Below, one piece after another: positions 19,063 to 27,383 of a stretch of DNA of 64,000 nucleotides; within the stretch, counting starts at the first letter, position 1, and every line of letters starts with the position of its first letter. The DNA is from Novosphingobium hassiacum (GTDB taxonomy: Bacteria > Pseudomonadota > Alphaproteobacteria > Sphingomonadales > Sphingomonadaceae), in NCBI RefSeq assembly GCF_014196055.1, contig NZ_JACICY010000007.1, positions 62,001 through 126,000 of the forward strand. The letters are read 5' to 3'. Below the pieces are notes generated by a model. That model saw nothing but the letters and a program-made list of their open reading frames with translations. It did not search any database and had not been told where the DNA came from. The translations under genes were made by a program, and so were the position numbers.

Positions 19063-19259
19063 CGCTGCTTCGCCTATACGCGCGGGCGCTGCGCTGCAAT
19101 AAGGTTTCAAAGCCGCACCGTAATTTGTGACAGGGTATTTGGGGCATGTTCCGGCGTTGGCTCGGCCCGTCGCGCAGATGGTGCCATTGGCGGAAACTTG
19201 TCGCGCATTCTGACTTTGCGGGATAGTTTCGATCGGCAACACGCCTGGGGAGACTGGCG

Positions 19260-19925
19260 ATGGACGAGCGGACCTGTCTCGAACTCTACGGCCATCCGTT
19301 TTCGTCCTACACTTGGAAGGCCGAAATTGCGCTCTGCGCCAATCATACGCCCTATGTCCTGCGGGTGGTCGATGGCCAGCACCCCGAACATGGCCTGTGC
19401 GTCGCGACCGCATCGCCGATGGGCAAGTTTCCACTGCTGGTGGAAGGCAGGCGCAAGGTCTTCGAGGCGACGGCGATCATCGAGTACATTGCCGCGTGCC
19501 ATCCCGGCGCCGCGCCGCTGATCCCGCAAGACCCGGTCGATGCGGTACAGGCCCGGATGATCGACCGGGTGTTCGACAACTACGTGATGGCACCGATGCA
19601 GGCGATCGTGAGCGCACACATCGCGTCGCCGCAGTCCCCGGATGGCGAGCGCATCGAGGCGGCCTGCCGCGACTTGCGCCGTACCTATCGCTGGCTGGAG
19701 GACTGGGTGTCAGCCTATGCGCGTCCGCAGACGATCTCGCTGGTCGAATGTGCCGCCGCGCCATCGCTGTTTTATGCAGACTGGGTCTGCCCGCTGGGAG
19801 AAGACTTTCCGCGCCTTGCCGCCTGGCGCGCGCAGTTGCTCCGCCACCCTGCGGTCGCGCGCAGCGTCGAGGCCGCGCGTCCGTTCCGACCGTTTTTCCC
19901 GCCCGGTGCACCCGACCGCGATTGA
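19260..19925 (+). CDS. Glutathione S-transferase family protein
   Basis: A 221-residue protein with a thioredoxin-like N-terminal domain ([34 protein letters not shown]) and a helical C-terminal domain ([16 protein letters not shown]). The SSYTWK segment is where the active Ser or Tyr would lie. Substrate unknown. It is followed after 10 bp by an SRPBCC-domain gene, suggesting a two-gene unit. Confidence 0.87.
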   Translation: MDERTCLELYGHPFSSYTWKAEIALCANHTPYVLRVVDGQHPEHGLCVATASPMGKFPLLVEGRRKVFEATAIIEYIAACHPGAAPLIPQDPVDAVQARMIDRVFDNYVMAPMQAIVSAHIASPQSPDGERIEAACRDLRRTYRWLEDWVSAYARPQTISLVECAAAPSLFYADWVCPLGEDFPRLAAWRAQLLRHPAVARSVEAARPFRPFFPPGAPDRD

Positions 19926-19935
19926 AAGGAAGCCG

Positions 19936-20376
19936 ATGCACGAATTGTCGATCACCCGCTATATCGATGCGCCCGCCGACAAGGTGTGGGACGTCATGGC
20001 CAACCGCCAGGAAGAGTGGTGGTGCCCCAAACCGTGGAGCATCACGCTCATCGAGCAGGACCGCCGACCGGGTGGCCGCAGCGCGATGATCATGCATGGG
20101 CCGAACGGTGAGGAAATGCCGCAGGATGGCGTGTTCCTGGCGTGGGACGAGGGTCGCCGGTTTGCAGCGACTGACGCGTTCGATGTCGATCTCGTGCCGT
20201 CGGGCCCGTTCATGATCGGCATCTGGGAGGTGGTGCCCGAAGGCCCCGGCACGCGCTATACCGCCACCGCCCGCCACTGGACCGAAGAGGCCAGGAACCA
20301 GCACGCCGAGATGGGCTTCGAGACGGGCTGGGGCCTTTGTGCGGACCAGCTTCAGGAGATTTGCGAACGCGGATGA
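19936..20376 (+). CDS. SRPBCC (AHSA1-like) domain protein
   Basis: A 146-residue START-like fold protein. The N-terminus ITRYIDAPADKVWDVMAN and the C-terminal helix MGFETGWGLCADQL are typical of the AHA1/SRPBCC superfamily, which binds hydrophobic ligands in a deep cavity. No specific role can be read. AAAGGAAG precedes the ATG by a few bases, and the gene follows the GST closely. Confidence 0.85.
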   Translation: MHELSITRYIDAPADKVWDVMANRQEEWWCPKPWSITLIEQDRRPGGRSAMIMHGPNGEEMPQDGVFLAWDEGRRFAATDAFDVDLVPSGPFMIGIWEVVPEGPGTRYTATARHWTEEARNQHAEMGFETGWGLCADQLQEICERG

Positions 20377-20429
20377 TGTTTTTGCCCGCAGTGCTGCTAT
20401 CGTGAGGCTCTTCTGAAGGGGGAACACTC

Positions 20430-20789
20430 ATGAGCCTGTTCGATTCGATCCTTGGCCAAGTCGCCAGCAACGTCGACGTGAAGAACCTGGCGGCAAAGGT
20501 CGGGATCGATCCCGATCAGGCCGAAAGCGCGATTGCCGCGCTCGCCGCCGGACACCAGGCCAAGGGTGACACGATCGAGACCGCCGCAGCGAACACGGGC
20601 CTCGATGCTGCCAAACTGCAGGAAATCGTCGGCCATATCGGTGGCGAGGGCGCGCTGGGCAACTTCGCCGCGATGCTCGGCCAGCACCCCGATGCGTTGC
20701 AGAGGGTCGCCGGCTTCCTCGACAAGGACGGTGACGGCAATCCGATCAACGATCTGGCCGGCATGGCCAAGGGTCTGTTCGGTCGCTGA
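20430..20789 (+). CDS. Small conserved protein with EF-hand-like loop
   Basis: A 119-residue acidic, helical protein with no signal peptide. Residues about 97-110 read FLDKDGDGNPINDLAG, close to an EF-hand calcium loop, preceded by a helical region resembling DUF937-type proteins. I do not know its function. A small two-helix membrane protein gene follows three bases after its stop and is probably cotranscribed. Confidence 0.75.
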   Translation: MSLFDSILGQVASNVDVKNLAAKVGIDPDQAESAIAALAAGHQAKGDTIETAAANTGLDAAKLQEIVGHIGGEGALGNFAAMLGQHPDALQRVAGFLDKDGDGNPINDLAGMAKGLFGR

Positions 20790-20792
20790 CCG

Positions 20793-21002
20793 ATGCTGGA
20801 CGCCGCGCTGTCATTGCTGATGCTCGCGACCATCGCGCTGCTGGGCGGCGCGGTGTTCCTGTTCCGGCGTGGAGAACGCAAGCGCCCGGTGCTGATGGTC
20901 ACGCTGGCTGGCGTGATGATCGTCAACCTGATCATCTGGACGCTGCCGGACAAGAGCGGCGGAACGCTTGCGGGCGGGGTCGAGGCTGGGCCCGTCCAAT
21001 AA
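20793..21002 (+). CDS. Small membrane protein
   Basis: A 69-residue protein with two predicted membrane helices (about residues 3-24 and 33-51) separated by a basic loop FRRGERKRPV. The charge pattern puts the loop in the cytoplasm. No known motif is visible. It follows the EF-hand-like gene at once. Confidence 0.7.
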   Translation: MLDAALSLLMLATIALLGGAVFLFRRGERKRPVLMVTLAGVMIVNLIIWTLPDKSGGTLAGGVEAGPVQ

Positions 21003-21023
21003 CAGCCCGAAGACCTTTATTTA

Positions 21024-21035
21024 TAACAATTGGTA
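21024..21035. promoter_or_regulatory. Operator-like site TAACAATTGGTA
   Basis: This 12-base sequence matches TAACAATTGTTA at 24758 in 11 positions. It lies 55 bp before the first gene of the catabolic block and overlaps an AT-rich region (TTATTTATAACAATTGGTAG) that probably holds the promoter. Confidence 0.4.
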
Positions 21036-21090
21036 GGATACACCATGCGTCGCAAGGGCAGTGATAGCCTCGGATGCATTGGGAGAATCC

Positions 21091-21948
21091 ATGAATCGCC
21101 TCGCGCTCTATGCCGTGCTGGACCGGTTCCTCGCCGCCTTGAATGCGCGCGACCCGCATACGCTGAATTGGGCACCGGGCGCGCGACACAGCGAGAACAA
21201 CGTCATGCTCGACGTGGGCGATGGCGTATGGGGCACGATCGACCGGCTGGGCGACTACCAGTTGCGCTTTGCCGATGAGCGAAGGGCGCAAGTCGGCTAT
21301 TTCGGCACGGTGATCGAGGCGATCGAGGAGTCGGCGTTTTCGCTGCGGTTGGGTGTGAACGCAGCGGGCCAGATCAGCGAATGCGAGATGCTGATCGTGC
21401 GTCAGTCCGACAGCGGCATCAAGTTCGAGAACTGCCGCTATTGGGATAAGCCCATCCTCCACAAGACGCCCGAAGCCCCGGTCAGCCGTGATGAGATGAT
21501 CCGCCTTTCCGATGGCTATTTCGATACGCTCCAGCGCAACGACGGAACCATCCACACCAGGTTCCACCCCGATTGCAACCGGGTAGAGAACGGCGTCCAG
21601 ACCACGCGCAATCCCGACTTCGCCAAGATTGTGCCAGTCTCGGCGCTGGGCTGCGAAGAACAGTTCCGCATGGGGAACTACCGCTACGACGACGACCTGC
21701 GCGCGCGGCGTTTTCCGCTGGTGGATGAGGAGCGCGGGCTCGTCCTCGCATTCGGGTTCATCGACCATTCGGGCCGCTTGCGCGAATATCAGCTGACCGA
21801 CGGTCGCACCGTCAAGAGCCCGGTGCTGCGCCCGCACAGCTTTTACATCTCCGAACTGTTCAAGATCGACCACGGCATGATCGAGCAGATCGAGGCGAAC
21901 TTCATCACCGTGCCTTACCGGATGCCGAGTCCGTGGGATTCGTTGTGA
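21091..21948 (+). CDS. NTF2/SnoaL-like protein, first gene of catabolic block
   Basis: A 285-residue cytosolic protein. Its two halves each look like an NTF2/SnoaL-type cone fold: LALYAVLDRFLAALNARDP near the start, and SRDEMIRLSDGYFDTLQRND with ADKIVP-like and FYISELFKIDHGMIEQIEA elements in the second half, close to DUF8021. Members of this superfamily include cofactor-free lyases, such as the sphingomonad LdpA that cleaves formaldehyde from lignin diarylpropanes, but that link is only an inference here. GGGAGA sits four bases before the ATG. Its stop overlaps the following PQQ dehydrogenase start. Confidence 0.72.
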   Translation: MNRLALYAVLDRFLAALNARDPHTLNWAPGARHSENNVMLDVGDGVWGTIDRLGDYQLRFADERRAQVGYFGTVIEAIEESAFSLRLGVNAAGQISECEMLIVRQSDSGIKFENCRYWDKPILHKTPEAPVSRDEMIRLSDGYFDTLQRNDGTIHTRFHPDCNRVENGVQTTRNPDFAKIVPVSALGCEEQFRMGNYRYDDDLRARRFPLVDEERGLVLAFGFIDHSGRLREYQLTDGRTVKSPVLRPHSFYISELFKIDHGMIEQIEANFITVPYRMPSPWDSL

Positions 21949-24140
21949 TGCGTAACCTCCTCAGCGGGTGGGGTGCGTTGGGGCTGGCAGCGATGGCGCT
22001 TGCCGCGGGCAGCCTTGCCGCTGCGCCGCTCCAGCAAGGTGCGGGTGCCCAGTGGGTAAGTCCGGGTGGTGACGCGGGGAAGACCCATCACTCGCTGCTG
22101 ACCGGGATTGATGCCGCCAACGTTGGCCAACTAGGTTTCGCGTGGGGCATGGATCTGGGCACGACGCGCGGGCAGGAGGCGACCCCGGTGATGGTCGATG
22201 GCGTGCTGTACACCTCCGGCACGGCGGGGCGGGCCTATGCCTTCGATGCTGTGACCGGCGCGGAACTGTGGCGGTTCGAGCCTGACGTGGACATGCAGGT
22301 CAACCGCACGGTGTGCTGCGACATGGTCAATCGCGGGGTGGCGGTGGCGCGCGGCAAGGTGTTCGTCGCGACGCTCGATGGCTGGCTTTACGCGCTTGAC
22401 GCGAAGACCGGCGCGGTCGTGTGGAAGGGCGACTTCATCGAAGACCGCAAGCGCGGCGACAATTCGACCGGTGCGCCCGAAGTGGCGGGCGATGTCGTGG
22501 TCATCGGTATGTCTGGCGCGGAATACGATGTGCGCGGTTATGTCACCGCGCTGGACCTTGAGACCGGAACGTTGCGCTGGCGTTGGCATGTGGTGCCGTC
22601 CGATCCCAGGCTTGGGCCGCAGGAATCGCCAGAGCTCGAGGCGGCGTTGAAGACGTGGGACGTCAATAGCCGCTGGGATATCGGCGGCGGCGGGTCGCCG
22701 TGGGACGCGATCAACTACGATCCCGAAACCGGCTATGTGCTGGTCGGGACGGGCAACGGCGGGCCTTATGCCACGTCGAAGCGGTCGCCCGCAGGCGGGG
22801 ACAACCTGTACCTTGCCAGCATCGTCGCGCTCGACCCGAAGACGGGGCGGATGAAGTGGCACTATCAGGAAACGCCCGGCGACAACTGGGATTTCACCGC
22901 CACACAGCCGATGATCCTGACGCGGATGATGGTGGATGGCGAGGACCGCCCGGTCGTGCTCCACGCGCCCAAGAACGGCTACCTCTATGTCCTCGATCGG
23001 CGTGACGGAAAGCTGCTGCGCGCCAATCCGATCGTGCGGACGAACTGGGCCAAGGGTATCGATGCCAATGGGGGACCAATCCTTGACCCTCAAGCTGCTG
23101 ATTACACGACCGGCCCGAAGATCGTGTTCCCGGCGACGACAGGCGCGCGCAACTGGCATCCCGCCAGCTATGATCCGGCAACCGGGCTGTACATCGGGGC
23201 AGTGCTGGACATGGGCAACCTGATCTTCATGACCGACGGGGCCAAGCCACACAAGGCGCGCGGCTTGAACAACGATGCCGCGCTGATCTTCACGCCCGAT
23301 GTTAAGGAAGCGCTGGCGACCTTCCCGCCCGCGTTCGGCGACGCTGTGCGCAAGACGCCTGCTTATGCCGAGGCGCTCAAGAACCCGGCCAGCGCGCAAG
23401 TCCGCGCGATCGATCCGCTGACTGGCAGGACGGTGTGGGCCGCAGATACCGCAGGCTGGCAGGATCGCGGTGGGGTGCTGACCACTGCCAGCGGCCTGAC
23501 GATCTACGGCGGCGTGACCGGCAAGCTGTTCGTGCGCGAGACCAAGACCGGCAAGCTGCTCAAAGAGATCGACACCGGCACCGCAATCATGGCCGCGCCG
23601 ATGACGTACGCGATCAAGGGTGTGCAATATATCGCGGTCATGGCCGGGTGGGGCGGGGGCGGCTATCCGTTCGTGCCGCGCTATTCGGCGGCCTACATGC
23701 GCGGCAACATGAGCCGGCTGCTGGTGTTCAAGATCGGTGGGGGGGCAGTGCCCATGCCTGATTTGTTGCCGCCGCTGGAAGTTGCGCCCGAAGCGCCGGT
23801 CCAGGCGGGCGGCGTGACCGCGCAGACGATTGCGCGCGGGCAAGGGCTGTTCTTCGGCAATTGCGCGATCTGTCATGCCAACCAGCCGCGCTCGATCACG
23901 CCGGATTTGCGGCGGATGCAGCCAGCCACGCATGATGCCTTCCGCCAGATCGTGCGCGAAGGTCTGTTGGTGCCCAATGGCATGCCACGCTGGGACGACA
24001 TTCTTTCGGTCGAAGACGCTGATGCGATCCACGCTTACCTTATCGATCTGCAAGGCAAGACGCGGACGGATGAACTGGCCAAGGTCAATGCGGGCAAGCC
24101 GCTCGACGGGCCGAGCTTGACGATCTTGAGCAATTATTGA
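21948..24140 (+). CDS. PQQ- and haem c-dependent alcohol dehydrogenase 1
   Basis: A 730-residue periplasmic quinohaemoprotein (type II ADH architecture). A Sec signal (to about residue 26) is followed by an eight-bladed propeller with the vicinal disulfide Cys123-Cys124, Glu77 near the PQQ site and the catalytic Asp315 in DNWDFTATQ. Position +2 from that Asp is Thr, not Asp, so calcium rather than a lanthanide is expected. A C-terminal cytochrome c domain has CAICH at 639-643. It should oxidise an alcohol outside the cytoplasm and pass electrons through haem. It is translationally coupled to the NTF2-like gene (TGATG). Confidence 0.92.
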   Translation: MRNLLSGWGALGLAAMALAAGSLAAAPLQQGAGAQWVSPGGDAGKTHHSLLTGIDAANVGQLGFAWGMDLGTTRGQEATPVMVDGVLYTSGTAGRAYAFDAVTGAELWRFEPDVDMQVNRTVCCDMVNRGVAVARGKVFVATLDGWLYALDAKTGAVVWKGDFIEDRKRGDNSTGAPEVAGDVVVIGMSGAEYDVRGYVTALDLETGTLRWRWHVVPSDPRLGPQESPELEAALKTWDVNSRWDIGGGGSPWDAINYDPETGYVLVGTGNGGPYATSKRSPAGGDNLYLASIVALDPKTGRMKWHYQETPGDNWDFTATQPMILTRMMVDGEDRPVVLHAPKNGYLYVLDRRDGKLLRANPIVRTNWAKGIDANGGPILDPQAADYTTGPKIVFPATTGARNWHPASYDPATGLYIGAVLDMGNLIFMTDGAKPHKARGLNNDAALIFTPDVKEALATFPPAFGDAVRKTPAYAEALKNPASAQVRAIDPLTGRTVWAADTAGWQDRGGVLTTASGLTIYGGVTGKLFVRETKTGKLLKEIDTGTAIMAAPMTYAIKGVQYIAVMAGWGGGGYPFVPRYSAAYMRGNMSRLLVFKIGGGAVPMPDLLPPLEVAPEAPVQAGGVTAQTIARGQGLFFGNCAICHANQPRSITPDLRRMQPATHDAFRQIVREGLLVPNGMPRWDDILSVEDADAIHAYLIDLQGKTRTDELAKVNAGKPLDGPSLTILSNY

Positions 24141-24205
24141 TCACCAGTGCCACACCCTAAACCCCCGTTCGTGCCGGGTTTGAGCAACTACCGAAGGACC
24201 CCGAA

Positions 24206-24703
24206 ATGGACTTCTCCACGCTCGACAATCCTCGCCTCGAATTTGCGTTCGCCTGTCGGTTGCGATTTACCCGCGTGCAGATGGTGCCCGACCTGCCTTC
24301 GGGCGGGATGCGCAGTGCGGTCTATGTTGATAGCGGCGAATTCGAAGGACCGCGCCTCAAGGGCAAGGCCGTCCCCAATTCGGGTGGCGATTATGCCTTC
24401 TTCCGGCCGGACGATACCGCCGTGTTCGACGCGCGCTATGTCCTTGAAGTCGATGACGGCACGTTGATCTATATGCAGAACAAGGGTTTCCTGTGGGGGC
24501 GCGAGCCGGGCACGATGGACCGGCTGCGCGCCTGGGCCTTTGCCGGCGGGGAACCCGTCCCTCACGCAGAATACTACTTGCGCGCGCAGCCCACGTTCGA
24601 GACCAGCACCGGCAAGCACGACTGGCTGACCCGCCACGTGTTCATCGGCATCGGCGAACGCAAGCCCGACGGCAACTACGTGAAATACTATGCACTGACG
24701 TAG
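24206..24703 (+). CDS. DUF3237 domain protein
   Basis: A 165-residue protein matching DUF3237 (UPF0311) throughout: LEFAFACRLRFT, GPRLKGKAVPNSGGDYAFFRPD, YVLEVDDGTLIYMQNKGF and the C-terminal FIGIGERKPDG. The family is a small beta-barrel of unknown biochemical role that turns up in aromatic and terpenoid degradation loci. No signal peptide. It lies between the first PQQ dehydrogenase and the flavoprotein, so it may act on a product of one of them. Confidence 0.85.
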   Translation: MDFSTLDNPRLEFAFACRLRFTRVQMVPDLPSGGMRSAVYVDSGEFEGPRLKGKAVPNSGGDYAFFRPDDTAVFDARYVLEVDDGTLIYMQNKGFLWGREPGTMDRLRAWAFAGGEPVPHAEYYLRAQPTFETSTGKHDWLTRHVFIGIGERKPDGNYVKYYALT

Positions 24704-24757
24704 GTTTGATGGGTGGGGTTGATCGCTTGACCCGATAGCCATGCCGGGCCATAACGG

Positions 24758-24769
24758 TAACAATTGTTA
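24758..24769. promoter_or_regulatory. Perfect palindrome TAACAATTGTTA
   Basis: A 12-base perfect palindrome 26-37 bp before the GTG of the flavoprotein gene, followed by the AT-rich TAAAATTAG. It matches 11 of 12 bases of the site at 21024, which precedes the whole block. It is a good candidate for a repressor operator. Confidence 0.45.
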
Positions 24770-24794
24770 TAAAATTAGTGGGAGTACCGGACCG

Positions 24795-26381
24795 GTGAAG
24801 CTGCATCTGCCTCCGCGCGTCAGCCCCAAGCAGTTCCAGTCTGCGATGACCGCATTTGCCGGGATCGTGGGCCGGGCGTGGGTCATGGACACCGACGCCG
24901 ACCGCGATGCCTATGCCGACACCTATGCGCCCGGATCGACTGAGGAATGGCCCGCCGCTGCCGCCGTCGCGCCTGCAAGTGTCGAGGAAGTCAGGGCAAT
25001 CGTGCGTTTGGCGAACGAGCACAAGGTGCCGTTGTGGCCGGTCGCGCGGGGCAAGAACTTGGGCTATGGCACTGCCGCGCCACGCATGGAAGGCACCGTG
25101 GTCATGGACCTCGGGCGCATGAACAAGGTGCTCGAACTCGACCATACGCTGGCTTATTGCGTTGTCGAACCAGGCGTCGGGTTCTTCGATCTCTACGACC
25201 AGATCCAGCGCGAAGAAGCGCCTTTGTGGCTTTCGGTTCCGGGCAATGCCTGGGGTTCGGTCCTGGGCAATGCGCTGGAGCATGGCATCGGCTACACGTC
25301 CTACGGCCTGCATGCGCGCAACCTTTGCGGGATCGAGGCGGTGCTTCCTGATGGTGATCTGCTGCGCACCGGCATGGGGGCGATGACGGACAATCCGGCG
25401 TGGCACCTGTTCCCGATGAGCTATGGTCCGACCTGGGATCTGGCGTTCTCGCAATCGAATCTGGGGATCGTCACCAAGGCGGGGGTCTGGCTGCAGCCTG
25501 CGCCCGAGACTTCGCTTGAAATCGTTTGGGATATTCCTGAAGTCGATGACATTTCGTGGGTGATCGACACGATCGCGCCGCTCAAGATTTCCGGGCTGAT
25601 CGACCAGAACGTGTTCATCCCGTCGTGGCTGGGCAAGATGGTGTTGAAGGGGCAGCGCAAGGACTTTTGGGACAAGCCGTCGGCGATCCCGGAGTGGCGC
25701 GTGGCCGAACTGCTCAAGCAGTACAAGCTCGGCTACTGGCAGGTCTCCCTGCGGCTTTATGGTGAAGAAACAGTGGTCAAGGCGCGCGCCGAAGTGGTCA
25801 AGGGGGCGATGAAGCGGCATCTTGCTGCAGCTCCGGCCGAGCATTGGTGGCGGCAGGGCGACCCGGTGGGCCAGTACGAAACGACCATGGGCGTGCCGTC
25901 GGCGGTGCCGCTGCAGATGTCGGACTGGATCGGCGGGCGCGGGGCGCACATGGGCTTTTCGCCGGTGGTGCCCGCAACCGGAAAGCATGTGCTCGACCAG
26001 ATGCATCGTAGCCGCAAGATCATCGATGCGTTCGACGTGGACTTCTATGCCAGCTTCACGATTGGTGGGCGATTTGCCAACAACGTCAACATGTTGATGT
26101 ATGACCGCGACAACGCCGCCGAGGTCTTCAAGATGCGTAAGCTGTTCGATGCGCTGATCGTCGACACCGCGAAGGCGGGCTATGCCGAGTACCGCACGCA
26201 CCTTGGCTGGATGGACCCGGTCATGGAAACGTTCGATTTCAACGATCATGCGCTGCGGCGGTTCGACGAGAAGGTGAAGTCGGCGCTCGATCCAAATGGG
26301 ATCATTGCGCCGGGCAAGCAGGGCGTATGGCCTTCGAATTACGCGGATAAACGCGGGTCAGCCTATAGGGGAGGGAGTTGA
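24795..26381 (+). CDS. VAO/PCMH-family flavoprotein (4-cresol dehydrogenase or eugenol oxidase type)
   Basis: A 528-residue flavoprotein. The FAD domain has PASVEEVRAIVRLANEHKVP and RGKNLGYGTAAP; the substrate cap ends in AEYRTHLGWMDP, giving Tyr466-Arg467, the pair that binds the phenolate in vanillyl-alcohol oxidase. It should oxidise a 4-alkylphenol to a quinone methide that water then hydroxylates at the benzylic carbon. The cytochrome c gene two bases downstream suggests a PchF-PchC style dehydrogenase, not an oxidase. The residue that carries covalent FAD in VAO (His422, from memory) seems to be Asn here. GTG start with GGAG ten bases upstream. Confidence 0.88.
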   Translation: MKLHLPPRVSPKQFQSAMTAFAGIVGRAWVMDTDADRDAYADTYAPGSTEEWPAAAAVAPASVEEVRAIVRLANEHKVPLWPVARGKNLGYGTAAPRMEGTVVMDLGRMNKVLELDHTLAYCVVEPGVGFFDLYDQIQREEAPLWLSVPGNAWGSVLGNALEHGIGYTSYGLHARNLCGIEAVLPDGDLLRTGMGAMTDNPAWHLFPMSYGPTWDLAFSQSNLGIVTKAGVWLQPAPETSLEIVWDIPEVDDISWVIDTIAPLKISGLIDQNVFIPSWLGKMVLKGQRKDFWDKPSAIPEWRVAELLKQYKLGYWQVSLRLYGEETVVKARAEVVKGAMKRHLAAAPAEHWWRQGDPVGQYETTMGVPSAVPLQMSDWIGGRGAHMGFSPVVPATGKHVLDQMHRSRKIIDAFDVDFYASFTIGGRFANNVNMLMYDRDNAAEVFKMRKLFDALIVDTAKAGYAEYRTHLGWMDPVMETFDFNDHALRRFDEKVKSALDPNGIIAPGKQGVWPSNYADKRGSAYRGGS

Positions 26382-26382
26382 G

Positions 26383-26772
26383 ATGAGGGCGTTTATGCTC
26401 GCCGCCGGGCTGATGACCGTGGCCGCCGTCGCGTACGCTGCTCCGCCGCCGATGCCGCCGTACATGCTGCGTCCGGTTGCGCCTGCGGGCGATCGGCTGG
26501 CCCCGGGCCGTGATGGGAAGGTGCTGTTCGAGGTGCATTGCGGGTACTGCCATCTGGGCGGCGGGATGGGCACCAACCTGTTGACGAAGCAGCAGATGTT
26601 GGCGGGGAATGCGCCCGAAAAGGGGCTGCTTTCGAACCGCGAAGACCTGACGACAGACTACGTCAAGGCGGTCGTACGCATGGGCAAGGGCGCTATGCCG
26701 CAGCAGACCAAGGTCGATCTGACCGACGTCGAACTTGATTCAGTGGCCAAATATCTCGGGAAGGCTGGCTGA
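26383..26772 (+). CDS. Periplasmic cytochrome c, flavoprotein partner
   Basis: A 129-residue protein with a Sec signal cleaved near AYA at 18-20 and one haem c site, Cys53-X2-Cys56-His57 (CGYCH). A methionine for the sixth ligand is likely in MGKGAMPQQTKVD. It starts two bases after the flavoprotein stop behind GGGGAGGGAG, an arrangement like PchF-PchC, so it is the probable electron acceptor for the flavoprotein. Confidence 0.9.
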   Translation: MRAFMLAAGLMTVAAVAYAAPPPMPPYMLRPVAPAGDRLAPGRDGKVLFEVHCGYCHLGGGMGTNLLTKQQMLAGNAPEKGLLSNREDLTTDYVKAVVRMGKGAMPQQTKVDLTDVELDSVAKYLGKAG

Positions 26773-27140
26773 TGCGGGTCTCCCGGCGTTCGATGCTCAA
26801 GGGCGGTGCACTGGCCGGGTCGGCGCTCGCGGTGCCCGTCTTTGCGGTTGAAATTCAACAACTTCCGCTCGTGGTGTTTGACAGCGGGATCGCGGAGTCG
26901 GTCGCCTTTGCAGCCACGCAAAACGGGTCGGGGTCGATCGATTTGAGACATAGGGGGGTTAGGGGGGAGGTAACCGTGGGTAACCCCCGTTATGTCACCG
27001 GGTTGACGCGGTGGAGCGACTGGACCGTGCTGCGAGGGTTGCTGGAGGAACGCGGTCTCAGGACGACCGAGGAGACGCGCGTTCCGGGACGGCTTTCGGG
27101 GCGCGATCATCTTTTTCGTTGGAGCATGATCGCGCGTTAA
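26772..27140 (+). CDS. Small Tat-signal protein of unknown function
   Basis: A 122-residue protein beginning MRVSRRSMLKGGALAGSALA, a clear twin-arginine signal. The mature part of about 97 residues has no motif I know; its C-terminal half (TRWSDWTVLRGLLEERGLR) looks folded. The ATG overlaps the cytochrome c stop by one base (TGATG), so it is translationally coupled to the flavoprotein-cytochrome pair. It could be a chaperone or third subunit; that is inference. A G-rich inverted repeat lies inside the gene. Confidence 0.65.
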   Translation: MRVSRRSMLKGGALAGSALAVPVFAVEIQQLPLVVFDSGIAESVAFAATQNGSGSIDLRHRGVRGEVTVGNPRYVTGLTRWSDWTVLRGLLEERGLRTTEETRVPGRLSGRDHLFRWSMIAR

Positions 27141-27300
27141 AAATCAGGTTGCGTTTCCTGAATAGGGTTGGTGCGATTGTTCGCCCTGCCCTTTTTACCA
27201 CGCCCTTGCGTTTCTCTTGGTGAAACCGCCTGACTCCATGCCTGCGCCGGCGCGCGCGTAGCGGCTAGCGAGGCTGTGACAATTTGTCTGGCATGCGGGG

Positions 27301-27339
27301 TTGACCCGCGCTCCCGCTGATTTAGTATGCAACACTAAC
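27301..27339 (+). promoter_or_regulatory. Promoter with overlapping operator-like site
   Basis: TTGACC at 27301 and TAGTAT at 27323 are separated by 16 bp, a good sigma-70 promoter pair, 56 bp before the GST remnant and its downstream genes. GTATGCAACACTAAC at 27325-27339 overlaps the -10 box and recurs upstream of ligM in the opposite orientation. Confidence 0.5.
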
Positions 27340-27383
27340 AAATTCCGGCGTGATCGGAATCGGGAGAGAGGCGAGCTAAGCGA

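Noticed and set aside
22131..24053. A 640-codon open frame on the minus strand opposite the first PQQ dehydrogenase
   Set aside because: It is a shadow of a GC-rich gene: composition is Arg/His/Pro-heavy, there is no domain, and the plus-strand frame encodes a full quinohaemoprotein.
26947..26961. Telomere-like GGGTTAGGG as a sign of a replicon end
   Set aside because: It is a single short match inside a gene, explained by a G-rich inverted repeat; no array exists.
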